Shown one piece after another: positions 1 to 11,917 of a stretch of 64,000 nucleotides of DNA. The DNA is from Polytrichum commune. Lineage: Eukaryota > Streptophyta > Polytrichopsida > Polytrichales > Polytrichaceae. Below the pieces are notes generated by a model, which worked only from the letters and a program-made list of their open reading frames with translations, was not told the origin of the DNA and did no database searches. The DNA is taken from assembly GCA_950295325.1 (NCBI GenBank), contig OX485804.1, positions 21,638,001 to 21,702,000 on the forward strand. Direction: 5' to 3'. Position numbers and translations under genes: made by a program. Numbering within the stretch: the stretch's first letter is position 1; each line of letters opens with the position of its first letter.

Positions 1-75
1 TATAGTCATTAACATAAGTATACAAATATACTTTTGAACAATAATCAACCCCTATAATATGTATAACAAAATATC

Positions 76-291
76 CTAGCTTTCATCAGCAAAGTCGTTG
101 AAAACTTTTTCATCTCCCGGATGTAACTCATAAACATTTGATTCACCGATATATGTCATTGTAGCCAATGCAATTATTGTCTCTAAGTCTACCATCAAAT
201 GATCAGTAAGATCATATGTCCACTTATTGTTAGCCCCTTTTTGATACCAACATAAACCAATCTCCTTGTTATTTTGAGCTGAACGAATCAT
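76..291 (-). CDS. unrecognised 71-codon open frame near the left edge
   Basis: This open frame runs from an ATG at 291 to a stop at 76 on the minus strand. The product would be acidic towards its C-terminus and contains no motif I recognise. It stands in AT-rich DNA with no visible splice partner, so it may be a chance frame or one exon of something lying beyond the window. I keep it only as a low-confidence candidate. Confidence 0.12.
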   Translation of the reverse strand: MIRSAQNNKEIGLCWYQKGANNKWTYDLTDHLMVDLETIIALATMTYIGESNVYELHPGDEKVFNDFADES

Positions 292-591
292 TTCAAAACC
301 CTAATACTGCCTCTTTCCCCGATATTACCTTGACACCTTGTACATGGTTCATACTACCCTATAAGGTTGCTAACGAAAATCGTTAATCCTAGTTAATCCT
401 TCATCCAATATGAAAACTTATGATATGTAGTATAATAACAGTACCATACAAATACAATTATTGTATACTTTTTAAAGGCCTTCCATATATGTACGTAACT
501 ATAAATTATAACATGTATACCATATGTATACGTAATACGGCAAGGTCCAAATCAATACCCCTCCTGTGCACTCACGTATACTCGTACATGT

Positions 592-1030
592 TTAGTACGT
601 GCACCCCCCCAAGGACTCGAGGACCTTGAGGAACCGTTGTCCTCCGCCTTGACTGCCGAACTTGGGCATCGGCATACCCTTCTTGTCGAGCAGCTCGTTG
701 CACGCCTCTTGGCCGAGGACGAGGCAAGGGCTCGGGAGGTCATGGAAGAGGAAGTCGACAATGGACTCCGTGTTCTCCATGACCATGGAGCTCCACACGA
801 CGACGTGAGCGAAGTCGAGCACCTCGTGAAGAAGTCCCGCAAGCCGGGACGGGCGCAGACAACCTTGCGGTTAATGAGAGCGTTGAGCTCGTTGTCGTAG
901 TCATTCTCGTCGGGATGACGGAAGGGACGCATGGGAACCTTGGGGATGTGTTTGGTGTGACACCACACCCCGTTGAGGTCAAAAACTAGGAACGGTCTGT
1001 TGGGTCTCAAGTCCACTGGCTGAGGGGTTG
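592..1030 (-). pseudogene. FCP1/NIF-type HAD phosphatase gene fragment, frameshifted
   Basis: The minus strand encodes two adjoining pieces of an NLI-interacting-factor-like (FCP1/SCP, HAD superfamily) phosphatase domain. The first piece (about 1030-835) carries the motif I region FLVFDLNGV, followed by CARPGLRDFF. The second (about 832-592) carries the motif II region VVVWSSM and then a run ending in QRFLKVLESLGG. The two lie in different frames across roughly position 830, consistent with a one-base deletion in what was a single exon. A possible splice acceptor precedes the first piece near 1030. Plant members of the family often have DxNG in motif I, as here. The fragment is much richer in G+C than its flanks, and there is no start codon or C-terminal motif III/IV region, so it looks like a captured or retro-copied gene fragment. 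Active enzyme is unlikely. Confidence 0.65.
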
Positions 1031-1052
1031 CGACCTATCTCCGGGGGGTCTT

Positions 1053-1325
1053 GTGATTAACAATTTGACTAGTTTAATGCTATATTTAGGTTGGGACACC
1101 AAAAAGAGTTTCAAGTGGACAATGGACTCAACATACGGACCGGTTTGGATAAACATGGATACCATACTTTGTGTTTGGAAACCCTGCAAGGGTTCCAAAT
1201 TAGAAACAATGACCATCCCCCAAAAACATATAGATTTTGCCAAAGACAACTTGGCACGTATTGCAGATGCGGAAAATGACGCCGAGAATGGATATGAAGC
1301 GGAAGATGGAGATGAGGAAACATAA
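1053..1325 (+). CDS. unrecognised 90-codon open frame with acidic C-terminus
   Basis: This plus-strand frame begins just beyond the phosphatase fragment on the opposite strand and ends in an Asp/Glu-rich tail (residues about 70-90). No domain is recognisable. It could be an exon or a remnant of the same transposed unit as the phosphatase fragment. Its start may be an alternative codon rather than ATG, and I see no promoter. I treat it as a candidate only. Confidence 0.15.
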   Translation: MINNLTSLMLYLGWDTKKSFKWTMDSTYGPVWINMDTILCVWKPCKGSKLETMTIPQKHIDFAKDNLARIADAENDAENGYEAEDGDEET

Positions 1326-2811
1326 CGTAGATGAAAATTAATGGTGAAAAACATGGGCACTTAATAGACTTGGCTTTTAATAGACTTAGTAGATTTGCTA
1401 CATTCAATTGTGGCATACGTTTGGGATGTGCCATCCAATTCCATAAGACCTTATATATGGGATGCGCACCCTAAGCTTTATAATGACATAAAACCATTTG
1501 TTTTTAAGATTTGATTGTTATTTTCCACATGTAGTTCACGTTTCCATTATAATTCAAGGTCTTTCTATTATTAGTAATTCTAATAAGCTTCACGTGCAAA
1601 TTTGTAAACCATCATGTTCCTGATGTTCCCAATGTTCCGTATGCTCACAATATTGGCATCCCAAACTATGGGCATATTTTATTTTGAGACTTTCCAAAAT
1701 CTCCGATTAACGAATGTAGTGTTAACACCTACAAGTCACAACTCGAGAAGAGAAAATGACTGTATATATCGGATGCGTGCATGCAAACAACGGCTTCTGA
1801 GCTCCAAGATGGAAAGTAACTTACAATGTTTGAAATTCAATCATTTAGACATTTCCTCCTCTGTGGGGATGACGAATGTGGGTCAGCTGGTTCCAAAACT
1901 TGGCATAAGCACATCTTTGATCATGTGTAGCATTTTCTGTTCTTTCAAGAGATCACAAGGTCAAGGCAATTAGTGAGAACGGACAGACACCACGTTTCAG
2001 AAACAAGGTTTGTGAAACTCCCCCCCCCCCCAAACCAATAATAAGCCACAACTAAAACGATAGCAGTGAGGAGTTGGACCACATTGAGTTCCTATCACCT
2101 TAAACAGTTTCCTGATATCCATGACTACCTCTAATACCACCACTATTGTTTAGCATATATACCATAAACCTACATCGGAAATGTCCACATGACATAACGT
2201 TTAACAGAAGCAACATAGCCAATGAAGCATTATCTCGAGGTAGGTAGACAAGGAGGTCCCTTTATAAATGACGACAACTTACATCGCCTCACACAAATTT
2301 GTCTTAAACATAATGTCATTACATTATCATTGAAAATTCACTAACTACAGGCACACTCCTCCTTTTAACTTCGCTCACATTCCCTAAAAACAATTATACA
2401 CAATTTGAGGGCAGGCGTGGATAAAAATTGTGAATTTGATCCCCCAACCTCCACTTCGAATTGTAGCCAGTTGAACAAGGAAGCCACAATGAGTCTTGCA
2501 ACGACCCATTGGGATCCAAGAATTCCAGGACTATATTCTCCTATACTCAATGGGTAAAATTATGTTTTCTGAGTAAAATTCTACAGATCACATAACCAAC
2601 GCCATCCAATGATAATCCCTACTTGAACTTGATCTTGGCAGTACCCAAAGTAAGAAAAACCAGAAAAACCAAGGTAAATGCAACCTACAATATTCACAAG
2701 TTCCTTTGCAACCGGAGAAACACACACACTAGATGAAAAAATGAAAAAAGAGATGTGAGCCTAATGAACTCATTGTGAGCATTCTTTGACAAATTACAAC
2801 ATCAACACATT
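1326..2811. other. intergenic, no gene recognised
   Basis: AT-rich sequence with one poly-C run near 2020-2031. A 119-codon plus-strand frame at 1614-1973 has no family resemblance and looks like chance. Confidence 0.5.
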
Positions 2812-2829
2812 TTAGAGGATTTTGCAACT

Positions 2830-3136
2830 TATTATCCAAGCTTGGGGGGCTCTGGAGCTATGTGCTGCTCGAATCTTTCGGGGTTGGAGAGTTGGAGAGT
2901 TGTGTGCTTCGGGGGCTGGAGAGAGGGTTGTGTGCGAGAGCTGTGTGCTTCGGTGTTGGGGGCTGGAGAACTTCGGGGTCAAGAGCTGCGGGCCCCATGG
3001 GGCCCAGCATGACAACCCGGGTATTGGGACATGTTCCCAATGCCATTCGTTCCCACGGGCAGTAGTATTGGAGGCTCTCCGGGAGCAAAGGAAACGTGAC
3101 CGGGGCGGCTCGGGCCCCTGGGCAGATGTCTTCTAG
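2830..3136. repeat. GC-rich block with degenerate short repeats
   Basis: This block stands out as G-rich on the plus strand. It contains two or more diverged copies of a roughly 30-bp unit built on the phrases gagagttgtgtgcttcgg and gggggctggaga (2888-2975). Both strands carry overlapping open frames, as expected of biased composition, so none is called as a gene. It also holds the imperfect palindrome attgggacatgttcccaat at about 3024-3042. Confidence 0.4.
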
Positions 3137-3742
3137 CCCAGGGCCATGGTCAAGGGTGAAGCAGGGTGAAGCTTTTCTTATTCACGCCACCCCTCTTAAG
3201 TGCATCTCTTTATTTGAGAACCCAAATCTAGAACCATCGTACATTGAATCATTTTAAAGAAATGGGTCCAATTTAGGTGTAAGTACCTAGGTACTTGCTA
3301 GCTTAAAATAAGCATGAACTTCTGTGGACATTGTAAAGATTGTCCTTGTAACTACAAGCTTATGTTGGAACTTACATGTAAGATATTCATACCGCGAGTT
3401 TCTAGATGAGGAGGCCATGCAATCAATGTGGCTTTTGAGGCCTTTGAGGAATCCTTTTGAGTAAAATTGTGAACAATGAATTGTGGTCTATCATTTTCCA
3501 TGCCAATGTCCTTGAGGAATGCAACAATTTGATGTAACTCTAGTCTTTCTGTAATGTTCAATTTAGTTAACAAAATCAATGGGCTGCCTAATTTGCATGT
3601 CATTTTGGTGTATGAGCACAATCACATTGTTTATTGGTGCATCTTGATATAGTACATGAAAGTGTTATGTGTACTTTAGTGTCGGATCTTGATTTACATA
3701 ATATCACAAAGAGAATGTCAAATCTCATTTAGACAATTATAT
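3137..3742. other. intergenic, no gene recognised
   Basis: AT-rich spacer. An 89-codon minus-strand frame at 3352-3621 has no recognisable family and no splice partner. Confidence 0.45.
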
Positions 3743-4068
3743 GTTTATCTTTAGATTCAACCGGAATTTGGATCGGGAGTTGGTTGTTTTGGATACAAAA
3801 CTTTTCATGTTCGGTAAGTTTTTGGTTATAGGGTTGGAGTCGGTGTAAAAGTTTGAGCAAAGAACATTCCATTTCAATTCATTGGGGACCAAAACTCATT
3901 TTAGGTTTCCTTGACATGCAAAAAATGACTTTGGCCCTCAATGAACCAATATAGAAAGTTCTTCATTCAAACCTCCCCAATGATTCCAAGGATGCACCCG
4001 AATGCTTACTGACCATGAAATGTTTGTATGAAAACAATCAACTCCAATCCAAAGTAAAGGATAACTCA
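3743..4068. repeat. hairpin MITE, family A copy 1
   Basis: This is one of three dispersed copies (also 17203-17502 and 21451-21725) of a roughly 300-bp element whose halves are inverted repeats of each other. The shared phrases are gttggttgttttg and catgttcggtaagttt on the left arm and gaaccaatatagaa on the right arm. The outer ends resemble agttatcctttaattcaa and its complement. This copy is the most diverged. It is a non-autonomous DNA transposon by structure; no coding capacity is seen. Confidence 0.7.
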
Positions 4069-5577
4069 AATGTCTCACAGTTGTCATTAACATCTACATG
4101 AGTTTTGTGTCAACTGTACTTGCTATTTGATTGTTTAATTTTTTTGGAATTTACATACGGTCATCACTTTTAGCTGCAATTTGAACGTGATTTTGTGGCT
4201 AAGGTTATTACATCAGGACACGTATCTGTTCAACAACTTTGTTCAGCAAGTCTTATAAACTATAGAAAATACTATTATTCTACATGTGGTGTAGTTTGGA
4301 TGTCTGGGTGTTATCCAATTACTCAAAGCCTTTGAGTATGCTTATTTGAAAAGGAATCAAACTTTCAAAAGGGTGAACCTTATTGCAATGTGAATGAGTA
4401 TTCACAATTAAAGATCTCGAGTTGGTGACTTAAGGAAAAGGAACGAGATTAATAAACTTTCCTTTTCCTCATAATGTTTTACCTATGATGTACATCTGTT
4501 TTGACACGTAGAAATTGGCAGTAAATCAAAGTGGTCCCATTTAGGTGTCATGGTCCACTACTTGGAGTTCCGCAGTGCTAGAATGCAACTTCTTACCAAG
4601 TAAAGTCATTCATGTTGTTTATTGTCCATATAACCTCTTTGATCTTTGTTGATAACCAAAGAAATTTATGGCGAGAAGTTATAGCCTTGCGTAATTCAAA
4701 TAGTAAGTGACACTAAATACCATAAATGTAGTAACATGGTACCTTGATTCATCAAAAAGCAAATAGTTTCCATCCAGGAATTAAAGTACATGTTGATGGG
4801 CCTTCAACAACATGGTAAGGTATGTTAGCCTTATGTGGTCACTGGACTTTTTGATTATTCACCTCATTTTGTGTGGTATATGACAAGGTTTGTGGTTAAG
4901 AATTGGCATTGAAAGCGCATGTGTTACAATGAGGCTTGATTACCTTATGTTCAAATGTGACAATCATTCTTCGTTTAACAATTAACATAATTGGAAGAAC
5001 TTATGTAACTACTTACACAAATATTTTTTTGCTTTAACTTTCTACAACTTTTGTATCAACCAACCTCGACTCAAAAACTTTGAAATGACTATCTTTATGA
5101 TTTGCAATTGGTAACCATATGGGCCAATCTCCAATATAATCCAACGGTCGAAAATGCATGAACCTAATGGAGTTGGAAAGGCCGGCAATAAGACCACATA
5201 CCTTTGGGCTTATGGTTTTTCTTGGCGCAAATACACCATAATTACTAAAGCAGCTCTGCAATCATTCTTGTACTTATGAGTTAAGTGGCACTTATCACAA
5301 TGTGATGTTGGACCTAGTTGTCACGAGGGAATCGAGAAAGCCCTTATATCAACATGAACATTGCTCCGCATACAAAATGCTGGAAATGTGGCCCCACTAT
5401 AATATTGCACTATCATATTGCTTGTCTAGAATCCAAAACAGGACACGTTGAAAATGAATTACCCCGAGAATATATGGTTGTCGTGTAGTGACCTCCCACT
5501 TTGTCATGGTGGGGGCGAGATTCTTTCGATCCACACCTTGAAGTCTGAAGAAATTAGGGATAATGTCGAGGGGTCAG
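4069..5577. other. intergenic DNA upstream of the P450 gene
   Basis: AT-rich sequence without a recognisable gene. A 75-codon minus-strand frame at 5034-5261 has no family match I can name. The last part must hold the promoter of the P450 gene. Confidence 0.5.
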
Positions 5578-5580
5578 TTT

Positions 5581-5586
5581 TATATA
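5581..5586 (+). promoter_or_regulatory. probable TATA box of the P450 gene
   Basis: The hexamer TATATA lies 110 bp before the P450 start codon. A purine-rich leader of (GGAAGA)-like repeats (about 5598-5632) follows it. Spacing to the ATG allows a short 5' leader of roughly 80 nt. This is an inference from position and motif only. Confidence 0.45.
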
Positions 5587-5695
5587 CTCGAAACAAAAGA
5601 GGAAGAGGGAGAGGAAGAGGAAGAAGAAGATGATGATCTGAAGTGCAAACTCTGGAAGTTCATTTCTTGCTAACCAGGCATTGTTGCACACAATC

Positions 5696-8600
5696 ATGGA
5701 GTTTTTGGGTAGCAAGTACGAGTTGCTTGTTAACATTGCAGCAACCTTGGCCACAATTTGGATCCTTTCCAGGCTAGTGTTTCCACGCAAGAAATTAAAC
5801 CTCCCTCCAGGACCTCGAGGGTGGCCAATCCTCGGCAACCTGATGAGTTTAGGGACCCACCCGCAGATCACTCTCACAAATATGGCCGAGATTTATGGTC
5901 CAATTTTGTATTTGCGGCTCGGGCAGAGAGATTGCATTGTGGTGTCGTCACCTGAGATGGCCGAGGAGTTTCTCAAGAACCGTGACTCAAATTTCTCAGG
6001 CCGACCGCACATGATCCATGCTGACATCGTGGAGTATGGTAGTCAAGGTACAAATTCAATCATCAACTCAACTCTAAGGTATGCATGCGGGTTTCATTTA
6101 ATTTGTTTTCTAGTTCTGCATCTCGTATTGATCAGATGTATGTCTCCGAATCTGTGTTGCATTAGCACGTGGATGACGAAACATCAATGAAGACCTGATT
6201 GGAATCGGATCTCCTCTGATTTAGTGGAAGTGTACGTTTGTTGATTCTTTAACCGAATACATAGGTTCTCTCATTCATTTGTGTCCATTATTGAGCGTGG
6301 AGTAGATACGAAATTTGAAGTCGTAGTCCAATCTATTTTAAACATGTGCCTTTATGGTGTTTTGTTTTGATCCTCACCAAACTCCACCAATCAGTTATAG
6401 GAGCCCAATTAAGAATTCCCAAATAACACCTGTATACTTTATTGATTCATAAAATTTGCAGCAAACTCATAGTCTGAAAGTTTGATTCATTTTCTTTACG
6501 GATTCTTGTCATTTTACTGTTATAGGAATTGTAACTAAACTATATCTTTTGATGCTCTTGGCATAAACTTCACAAAGTCAGACATGACTGATTAATTGGT
6601 TGACCTATATCCATGTGGGTTAAAGTAGGCTTGGTTGTCATTATAGCTCATAGATAGATAAATAGATAGATTTGAATGCTGGCTCATGCAGGAAAATCAT
6701 GGCTGACATAAATAAGGAATGAAAAACTAAAACAAAGTGCTACGTAATCTAAGAGAGACATCAAAGATTCATGTCACATTTTTTTTATAAAAATTGTAGC
6801 TTTAATTTCCTTGGTGCTCCAGTCACAAATATCCACAAAGGACTCCATTGATTAATCAGCACACATGTGGGTTGAAGAAGGCTCGGTGTCATTGAGGTTC
6901 ACTAAAAACAGACTAAGAAACTAAACAATTGTGCTATCAAGCTGAAGCTCTTGGAGCTTATCACATAATGTAATAGAGACATCAAGGATTAGCTGATGAC
7001 TGTCCCTTCTCACCACCATCTCTTATGCCCTCCCCTAGTGGTGTCCAACTTCTGTAGGTTGGACAATGTATTAGCAACTAGGATTTAAGTATATTTAAAT
7101 TTATGCATGAATTTTGGACAATTCCAACCGTCAACATGGTGTACACTAGATAGTAGAACTACACAAATATGGTCGATGGCAAACTTGGAATACAAGCCTT
7201 CAAAGTTGTGGTTGTTGTTGTTTGATGTTTTTGTTGCAACAAGTGCACATCCCATATTATTTTTTAACAAGTGGTTTTTCCAAATATACTTAAATGTTAG
7301 TTTAACCCTACATCATTCAAAGTGGTTCCCATTTAACTCTATATCCACACTCCAAAATCACTTTATGAACTTAAAATTATTATTCACATAATGATGTCTT
7401 CATGGATACTTGTATAATTAAGAGAAGTTAATGATGAGGAATAAGACATCTACAAGTTTTTTGATGTCAAGTTCTTGACTATACATTTACAAGATATAAG
7501 ACCTTAACAAGTAATCTGCCTTGTTCTATTAAGCTTACTTTGAAGTTTAAAGGATGCATAATACATATCATACACAATGTACATATCCTATGTGCATGAT
7601 ATTCATAACATAAGACTAGTACTAGATATTGATGTAGGTTTTTTGGAATAGTTAACCCACATGTTATATCCACATTGGTCAAGACCATGTTCAATCTATT
7701 GTGGAATTTAGCTTTGGACGACCAAAGTGTTGAACCGGATGTCACTCTACGGTACATGCCAAACCTTCTAAAAACTAGTTTCTTTTTAATAGAGTACACG
7801 TGAATTTCGAGATCCAAAAAGTACAAAGCCACAAGTGTACTTTTGGGGGCTTGATCGAGGGTATGGTTGCGGTTCTGATTTGATCGTTTTCCCTACAGGT
7901 ATTGGGTTTCAATCCGTGAATCCCAAGTGGCGCCACATGAGGACTATTTTCCAAGTGGAATTAGCGGGTTCAAAACGTTTGGAAGCCACAAAACATGTGA
8001 GAAGTGAGGAAGCAAAATGTATGTTGCGTGCAATTGCACAAGAAGAAGGGCTTTTCAATGTAAAAGCTCAATTGAATGTAATGATATCCAACGTGATCTC
8101 CCGCATGATCCTCAACAAGCGGTTTATGGGTGTTATAAAGGACAACACGGTGGATCTAGCAGAAGCTCAGGAGTTTCGAGAAACAGCTGAAGAAATTGAA
8201 TATCTTTTGGGTGCCTTCAATATAAGTGACTTCATTCCTGTGTTGGCGAGGTGGGATTTACAAGGCTATCAGCAGCGCATGAAAAAAGCTCACAAGGACA
8301 TAGACACGTTCATAGGGAAGATAATGGCTGAGCATTGGGCGCGGAGGCAGTTTGGGCCTGTCCCTGAATGTGACCAAGACATGGTGGATGTTTTGTTGGA
8401 GAAACTCGAAGGGGAGGGGACCTCTAATAATCAATTGTCAGAAAACAACGTCAAGGGCATCATTCAGGTTAGAATTTCTCAAGTTTTGTGTCTGTTTCCC
8501 GCAGCTTGATCTGTTCTCATGTATCAAGCTCAGTCCTGATGGAAATTTAATTTTTGGTTGAGTAGTGAGTTAGGTCGTTGTTTCACTCTCAAGTACTTCA

Positions 8601-9795
8601 ATGATGCGTGGTGCTCAGTTGACATATAAGGTACTAAGCGCAACGAAATTGGTCACTTATCTTAATTGGACATCTGTATTGCACTGGCACGTGGTTAGGT
8701 CAGTGAATATGGAATTGGACATCAAAACGTTTAAAAGAAACTGGACTATGTGCTCACATTTTGCTAAGTATCAAAGGTTTTGTAGTCAACACAACTAAAC
8801 TAATTTAAATGATCATTTAAGATGAGGGAGAATCTTCTTTCTGGTAAAATTTGAAAACGGCATTTATATGAGAGGATTATGAGAACACTCATGGAGCCTG
8901 ATGACCTCGATTTGGATTTGCTAATCATCTCGTAATGCGCATTTCATATCCTACGAGAAATGGGTGCAGAGCTAAAAGTCCCTGTTTTAGGTCCATTTGA
9001 AGTATTATTATTGTATAAGAGGGCACCTAGTACAAACTGGTTGTTAATTACGTGGTTGCTAGTCCACATATTCTACCTTGACCAAAATTAGTGATGGAGG
9101 GAGGTTAACATGATGTTGAGTGTGACAAAATTCTCATGAAATTTTGTTGGTAACATTAATTGCAGGGTGCATTCCTTGCAGCAACAGAAACAAGCATAGT
9201 CACCGTTGATTGGACAATGTCTGAAGTTTTTCGCAACCCGTCAGTCATGAAGAAAGCACAAGCGGAGCTGGATGATGTGGTTGGCAAAAACAGATTGGTG
9301 CAAGAATCGGACCTCCCAAACCTCAAGTTCATTCAATGCATACGCAAAGAGAACTACCGTCTTCATCCCCCAGCACCCTTGCTTCTTCCCCACGAATCAA
9401 TCGACGCCTGCACAGTCTTTGGTTATGACATCCCTGCCAAAACCCGGTTGATGGTGAATGTACGTGCCATTGGAAGAGATCCCAAGATTTGGGATAATGC
9501 ATTGACGTTCGATCCAGACAGGTTCATGGAAGGCAAATACTCCAAAATGGACACTCACGGGCAAGACTATCAGTTGTTGCCTTTTGGATCAGGGCGGAGA
9601 AGTTGTCCAGGCATGCAAATGGGCAATATCATTGTGCCTTTCGTTGTTGCAAATCTTTTGCATGCATTCGATTGGTCACTTCCAATGGATCCCAAAGACC
9701 TAGACATGTCAGAAGGGACTGGCCTCTCAGCACCTCGAGCTGTACCATTGCAAGCCATTGCTAAACCTCGGTTATCACCCTCCTTCTATGAATGA
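5696..9795 (+). CDS. cytochrome P450, CYP71 clan, CYP703-like (three exons)
   Basis: The exons 5696-6047, 7899-8467 and 9166-9795 join in frame (phases 1 and 0, GT-AG introns) to 516 residues, normal for a plant microsomal P450. Visible features in order are an N-terminal membrane anchor (about 10-29), the proline hinge PPGP (37-40), C-helix WRHMR (128-132), I-helix oxygen-binding AATETS (312-317), K-helix ExxR as ENYR (369-372), FDPDRF (422-427) and the haem loop FGSGRRSC with the Cys ligand at 454. All key residues are present, so it should be an active haem monooxygenase on the endoplasmic reticulum. The C-terminal phrase AIAKPRL and several central stretches resemble CYP703, the fatty-acid in-chain hydroxylase of sporopollenin synthesis. 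That assignment is from memory and could be another A-type family. The ATG at 5696 is chosen because it precedes the anchor directly. Intron 1 is long (1.85 kb) and carries a MITE. Confidence 0.92.
6076..6439. repeat. MITE, family B copy 1, inside P450 intron 1
   Basis: A diverged copy of a roughly 300-370-bp element also present at 14511-14816 and 38184-38557. The shared core includes cataggt and gatcctcaccaaac, and the right end reads as the complement of caggtgttatttgg. Its left end begins about 29 bp after the exon 1 donor, so the first intron is partly made of transposon sequence. Confidence 0.6.
6580..7000. repeat. diverged direct duplication within P450 intron 1
   Basis: Two segments, about 6585-6780 and 6845-7000, share the order of phrases catgtgggtt, taggctt or aggctcggt with gtcatt, and agagacatcaa. 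They look like an old direct duplication of roughly 170-200 bp. A GATA microsatellite lies at 6651-6671 in the first copy. Confidence 0.4.
8600..8995. repeat. faint dispersed repeat inside P450 intron 2
   Basis: Parts of this stretch resemble 27120-27545: both hold ttaaaaga followed by tggact and gtgctcac or gtgctcaaa, and later tggatttg with taatcatct. The match is patchy and old. No ends can be defined. Confidence 0.3.
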
Positions 9796-10020
9796 GGCTC
9801 ATGTATATGTTGTGTACATATTATAAATTATATATATAGAAAGAAGACACTTCACTTTGGTAGCATTATTTTGCACTAGAGAGAGAAAAGATACATCACC
9901 CTAGGGTTAGTATGCATGACAATCACCTCACTTTGGCCATAGATTGAGCTCATATGTAACCCTGACATGTTGTCACAATTATAGAATGGGATATTTTAGA
10001 ATTATAGAATCATAACCCTG

Positions 10021-10026
10021 AATAAA
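10021..10026 (+). terminator. possible polyadenylation signal of the P450 gene
   Basis: AATAAA lies 226 bp beyond the P450 stop codon on the same strand. Plant polyadenylation signals are loose, so this is only a candidate. Confidence 0.25.
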
Positions 10027-10265
10027 GTAGATAATTAGAATTATATGACGACATGAGATTTGATTTTAGTGTGATTTGCAAATAATTTGGATGTCAGGAC
10101 TTTTGACCTCTAATATCCATAAATATTTAAATACCACAACATACTTTCTTAGTAAGAATATGCAAGTATTAATTTCATGTTTAGTAAGTTTTACTAAACT
10201 TAATATACCATATGACACTAAATATTATAAGTAATGTAGTTCCCCTCATTGTCATGTACTTGGGC

Positions 10266-10790
10266 GAAAGGGGGGGGGGGGTGTCGGATTTGAATTGTGG
10301 GTATAGTTGAGATGATATCTTTGTCTGGGTTACATTCCCGGATTTGGAGTGTAAGGTGTGGGATATTGAGGCTTGGGTGGACATATCTTCTGTCACATGA
10401 TTATGAGATTTGGTGGCTATTAAGTAGTTTTTGTTGAATGGTTTGTTGTTTAGTGTGTTGTGAGTATTTTGTGATTAATAGTAGGTTATGATCAAAGAGG
10501 ATGTTAATTGGGTTGAGTATTTGAGATTGATGATCCATTTGCTGTATTTATAACGTGGGTGGTTGTAGTAGTAGTGGAAGTGGTATGTACGCTTATTGGT
10601 GCCCCATTTATCTCTTTTTGTGTGTAGGCTAAGATGTGCAATGTAGGGGATCCTAGTGGTTGTATGAGGATGTTTTATCTTGTTTCTTGTATTGGAGGGG
10701 TGGTGGGGTTGGTGGTGATTGTAGGCAATTAAGAGGGGTGTAGTATGTGGTTTGTGGGAAGATGGCAGCAGTTTGTAGGAGTGCATTTCT
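10266..10790. other. strongly G-over-C skewed tract
   Basis: After a poly-G run (about 10269-10280) the plus strand is rich in G and T and nearly devoid of C for some 500 bp; for example, 10441-10500 holds about 20 G and 1 C. A 103-codon minus-strand frame (10475-10786) exists only because of this bias. No gene is called here. Confidence 0.5.
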
Positions 10791-10984
10791 ATTTATTTAT
10801 TAGAATTCTAGATTTGGTGGGGTGTGTATGAAATTCTTAAAATGTGAGTATTCGGCACCACTGTGTTTATTGAACATGAATTTGACCATGCCTTGAAAGA
10901 TTTTATTTGAGTGGTCTTGGGTCATTGAGTGTTTGTGTGAGTTGTTCCTCGGGGAGGGGGGGTGGATTCTTTATTGCAAACCTA

Positions 10985-11690
10985 AATGATGTGCGTGGGT
11001 CACTATGAAATGAAACCCCCTATGTACAGGAAGGTTATAAAGAAAAAAAATGTATATACATGTACTAATGGCATGCTAGAAAATGGACTCATGGACTTAT
11101 ACTAAGCTTTCCAATTTAATGATAAATGCCTCCACTACATCTACCAAACCTAAATCATGAATTAGATAAGCCTTTATTACATATAAAATCCACTTTGAAT
11201 TCACTTTCCGATGAGAAAGTCATTGAGAATGTTTTTCATCCATAGCATGTAACTCAATGATTGCATCAAACAAACAAACCTGGAAGCTCTATAACTTAGC
11301 CACAATCTAGAGGGCAAAACACAAGGGAGCCCATGAGTGCTCGAAGAGCCTCCAATTTGTAAAAACCTAGAACCCAAATGCAAAGCTTAACAAGAATGAA
11401 TAAGCTAGTCATAGGGGACTATTACTATATAACAATGATGGATGATTATGTGAATTGGATGAAACTAGCACATCTATTGTCAAATTTTCCTCTAAATCTT
11501 AGAGCCCCCTCTTGTAGACCTACCTTTATTTGAAGATTCCTAATAGGCTATTTTAAATGTACACACTAGAGAAAAATAATATCTCCCCCTTATATATACT
11601 ATGTACACTAATGCCTCAAAGAACACCCCTTCTTTCACTCACGTTAGTTCATACATGGTGTGAAGAGTCCACCCCCCGGGATGTAAACCC
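10985..11690. repeat. dispersed repeat copy related to 39000-39600
   Basis: Phrases here such as tatactatgtacactaatg with cctcaa, and tgtgaagagtccacccc, recur in reverse complement at about 39240-39370. A short related stretch lies at 49070-49145. The family is unidentified and the ends are not defined. Confidence 0.4.
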
Positions 11691-11917
11691 ACTTTCAACT
11701 TCAAGGGTCCATTTTGTTGATGTCCAAATCTTGCTTGATAATTTCTCATTAAAAATTTAAACGACACAATGATTTAAAAAGACCATGTTCGCAACTCTTC
11801 TCCAAATCTTTTCATTGAGGTATCACCCATCAACTTTCACATGACCATTTGAACAAAGTGAGGCCTAAGTTCCTACACCAAAAATTGTCTATCACAATTG
11901 TCTTGTACCAGGTCTTA

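Noticed and set aside
1614-1973. 119-codon plus-strand frame
   Set aside because: No family resemblance, no splice context, and composition like the surrounding spacer.
10475-10786. 103-codon minus-strand frame rich in His, Asn, Thr and Pro
   Set aside because: Explained by the C-depleted composition of the plus strand.
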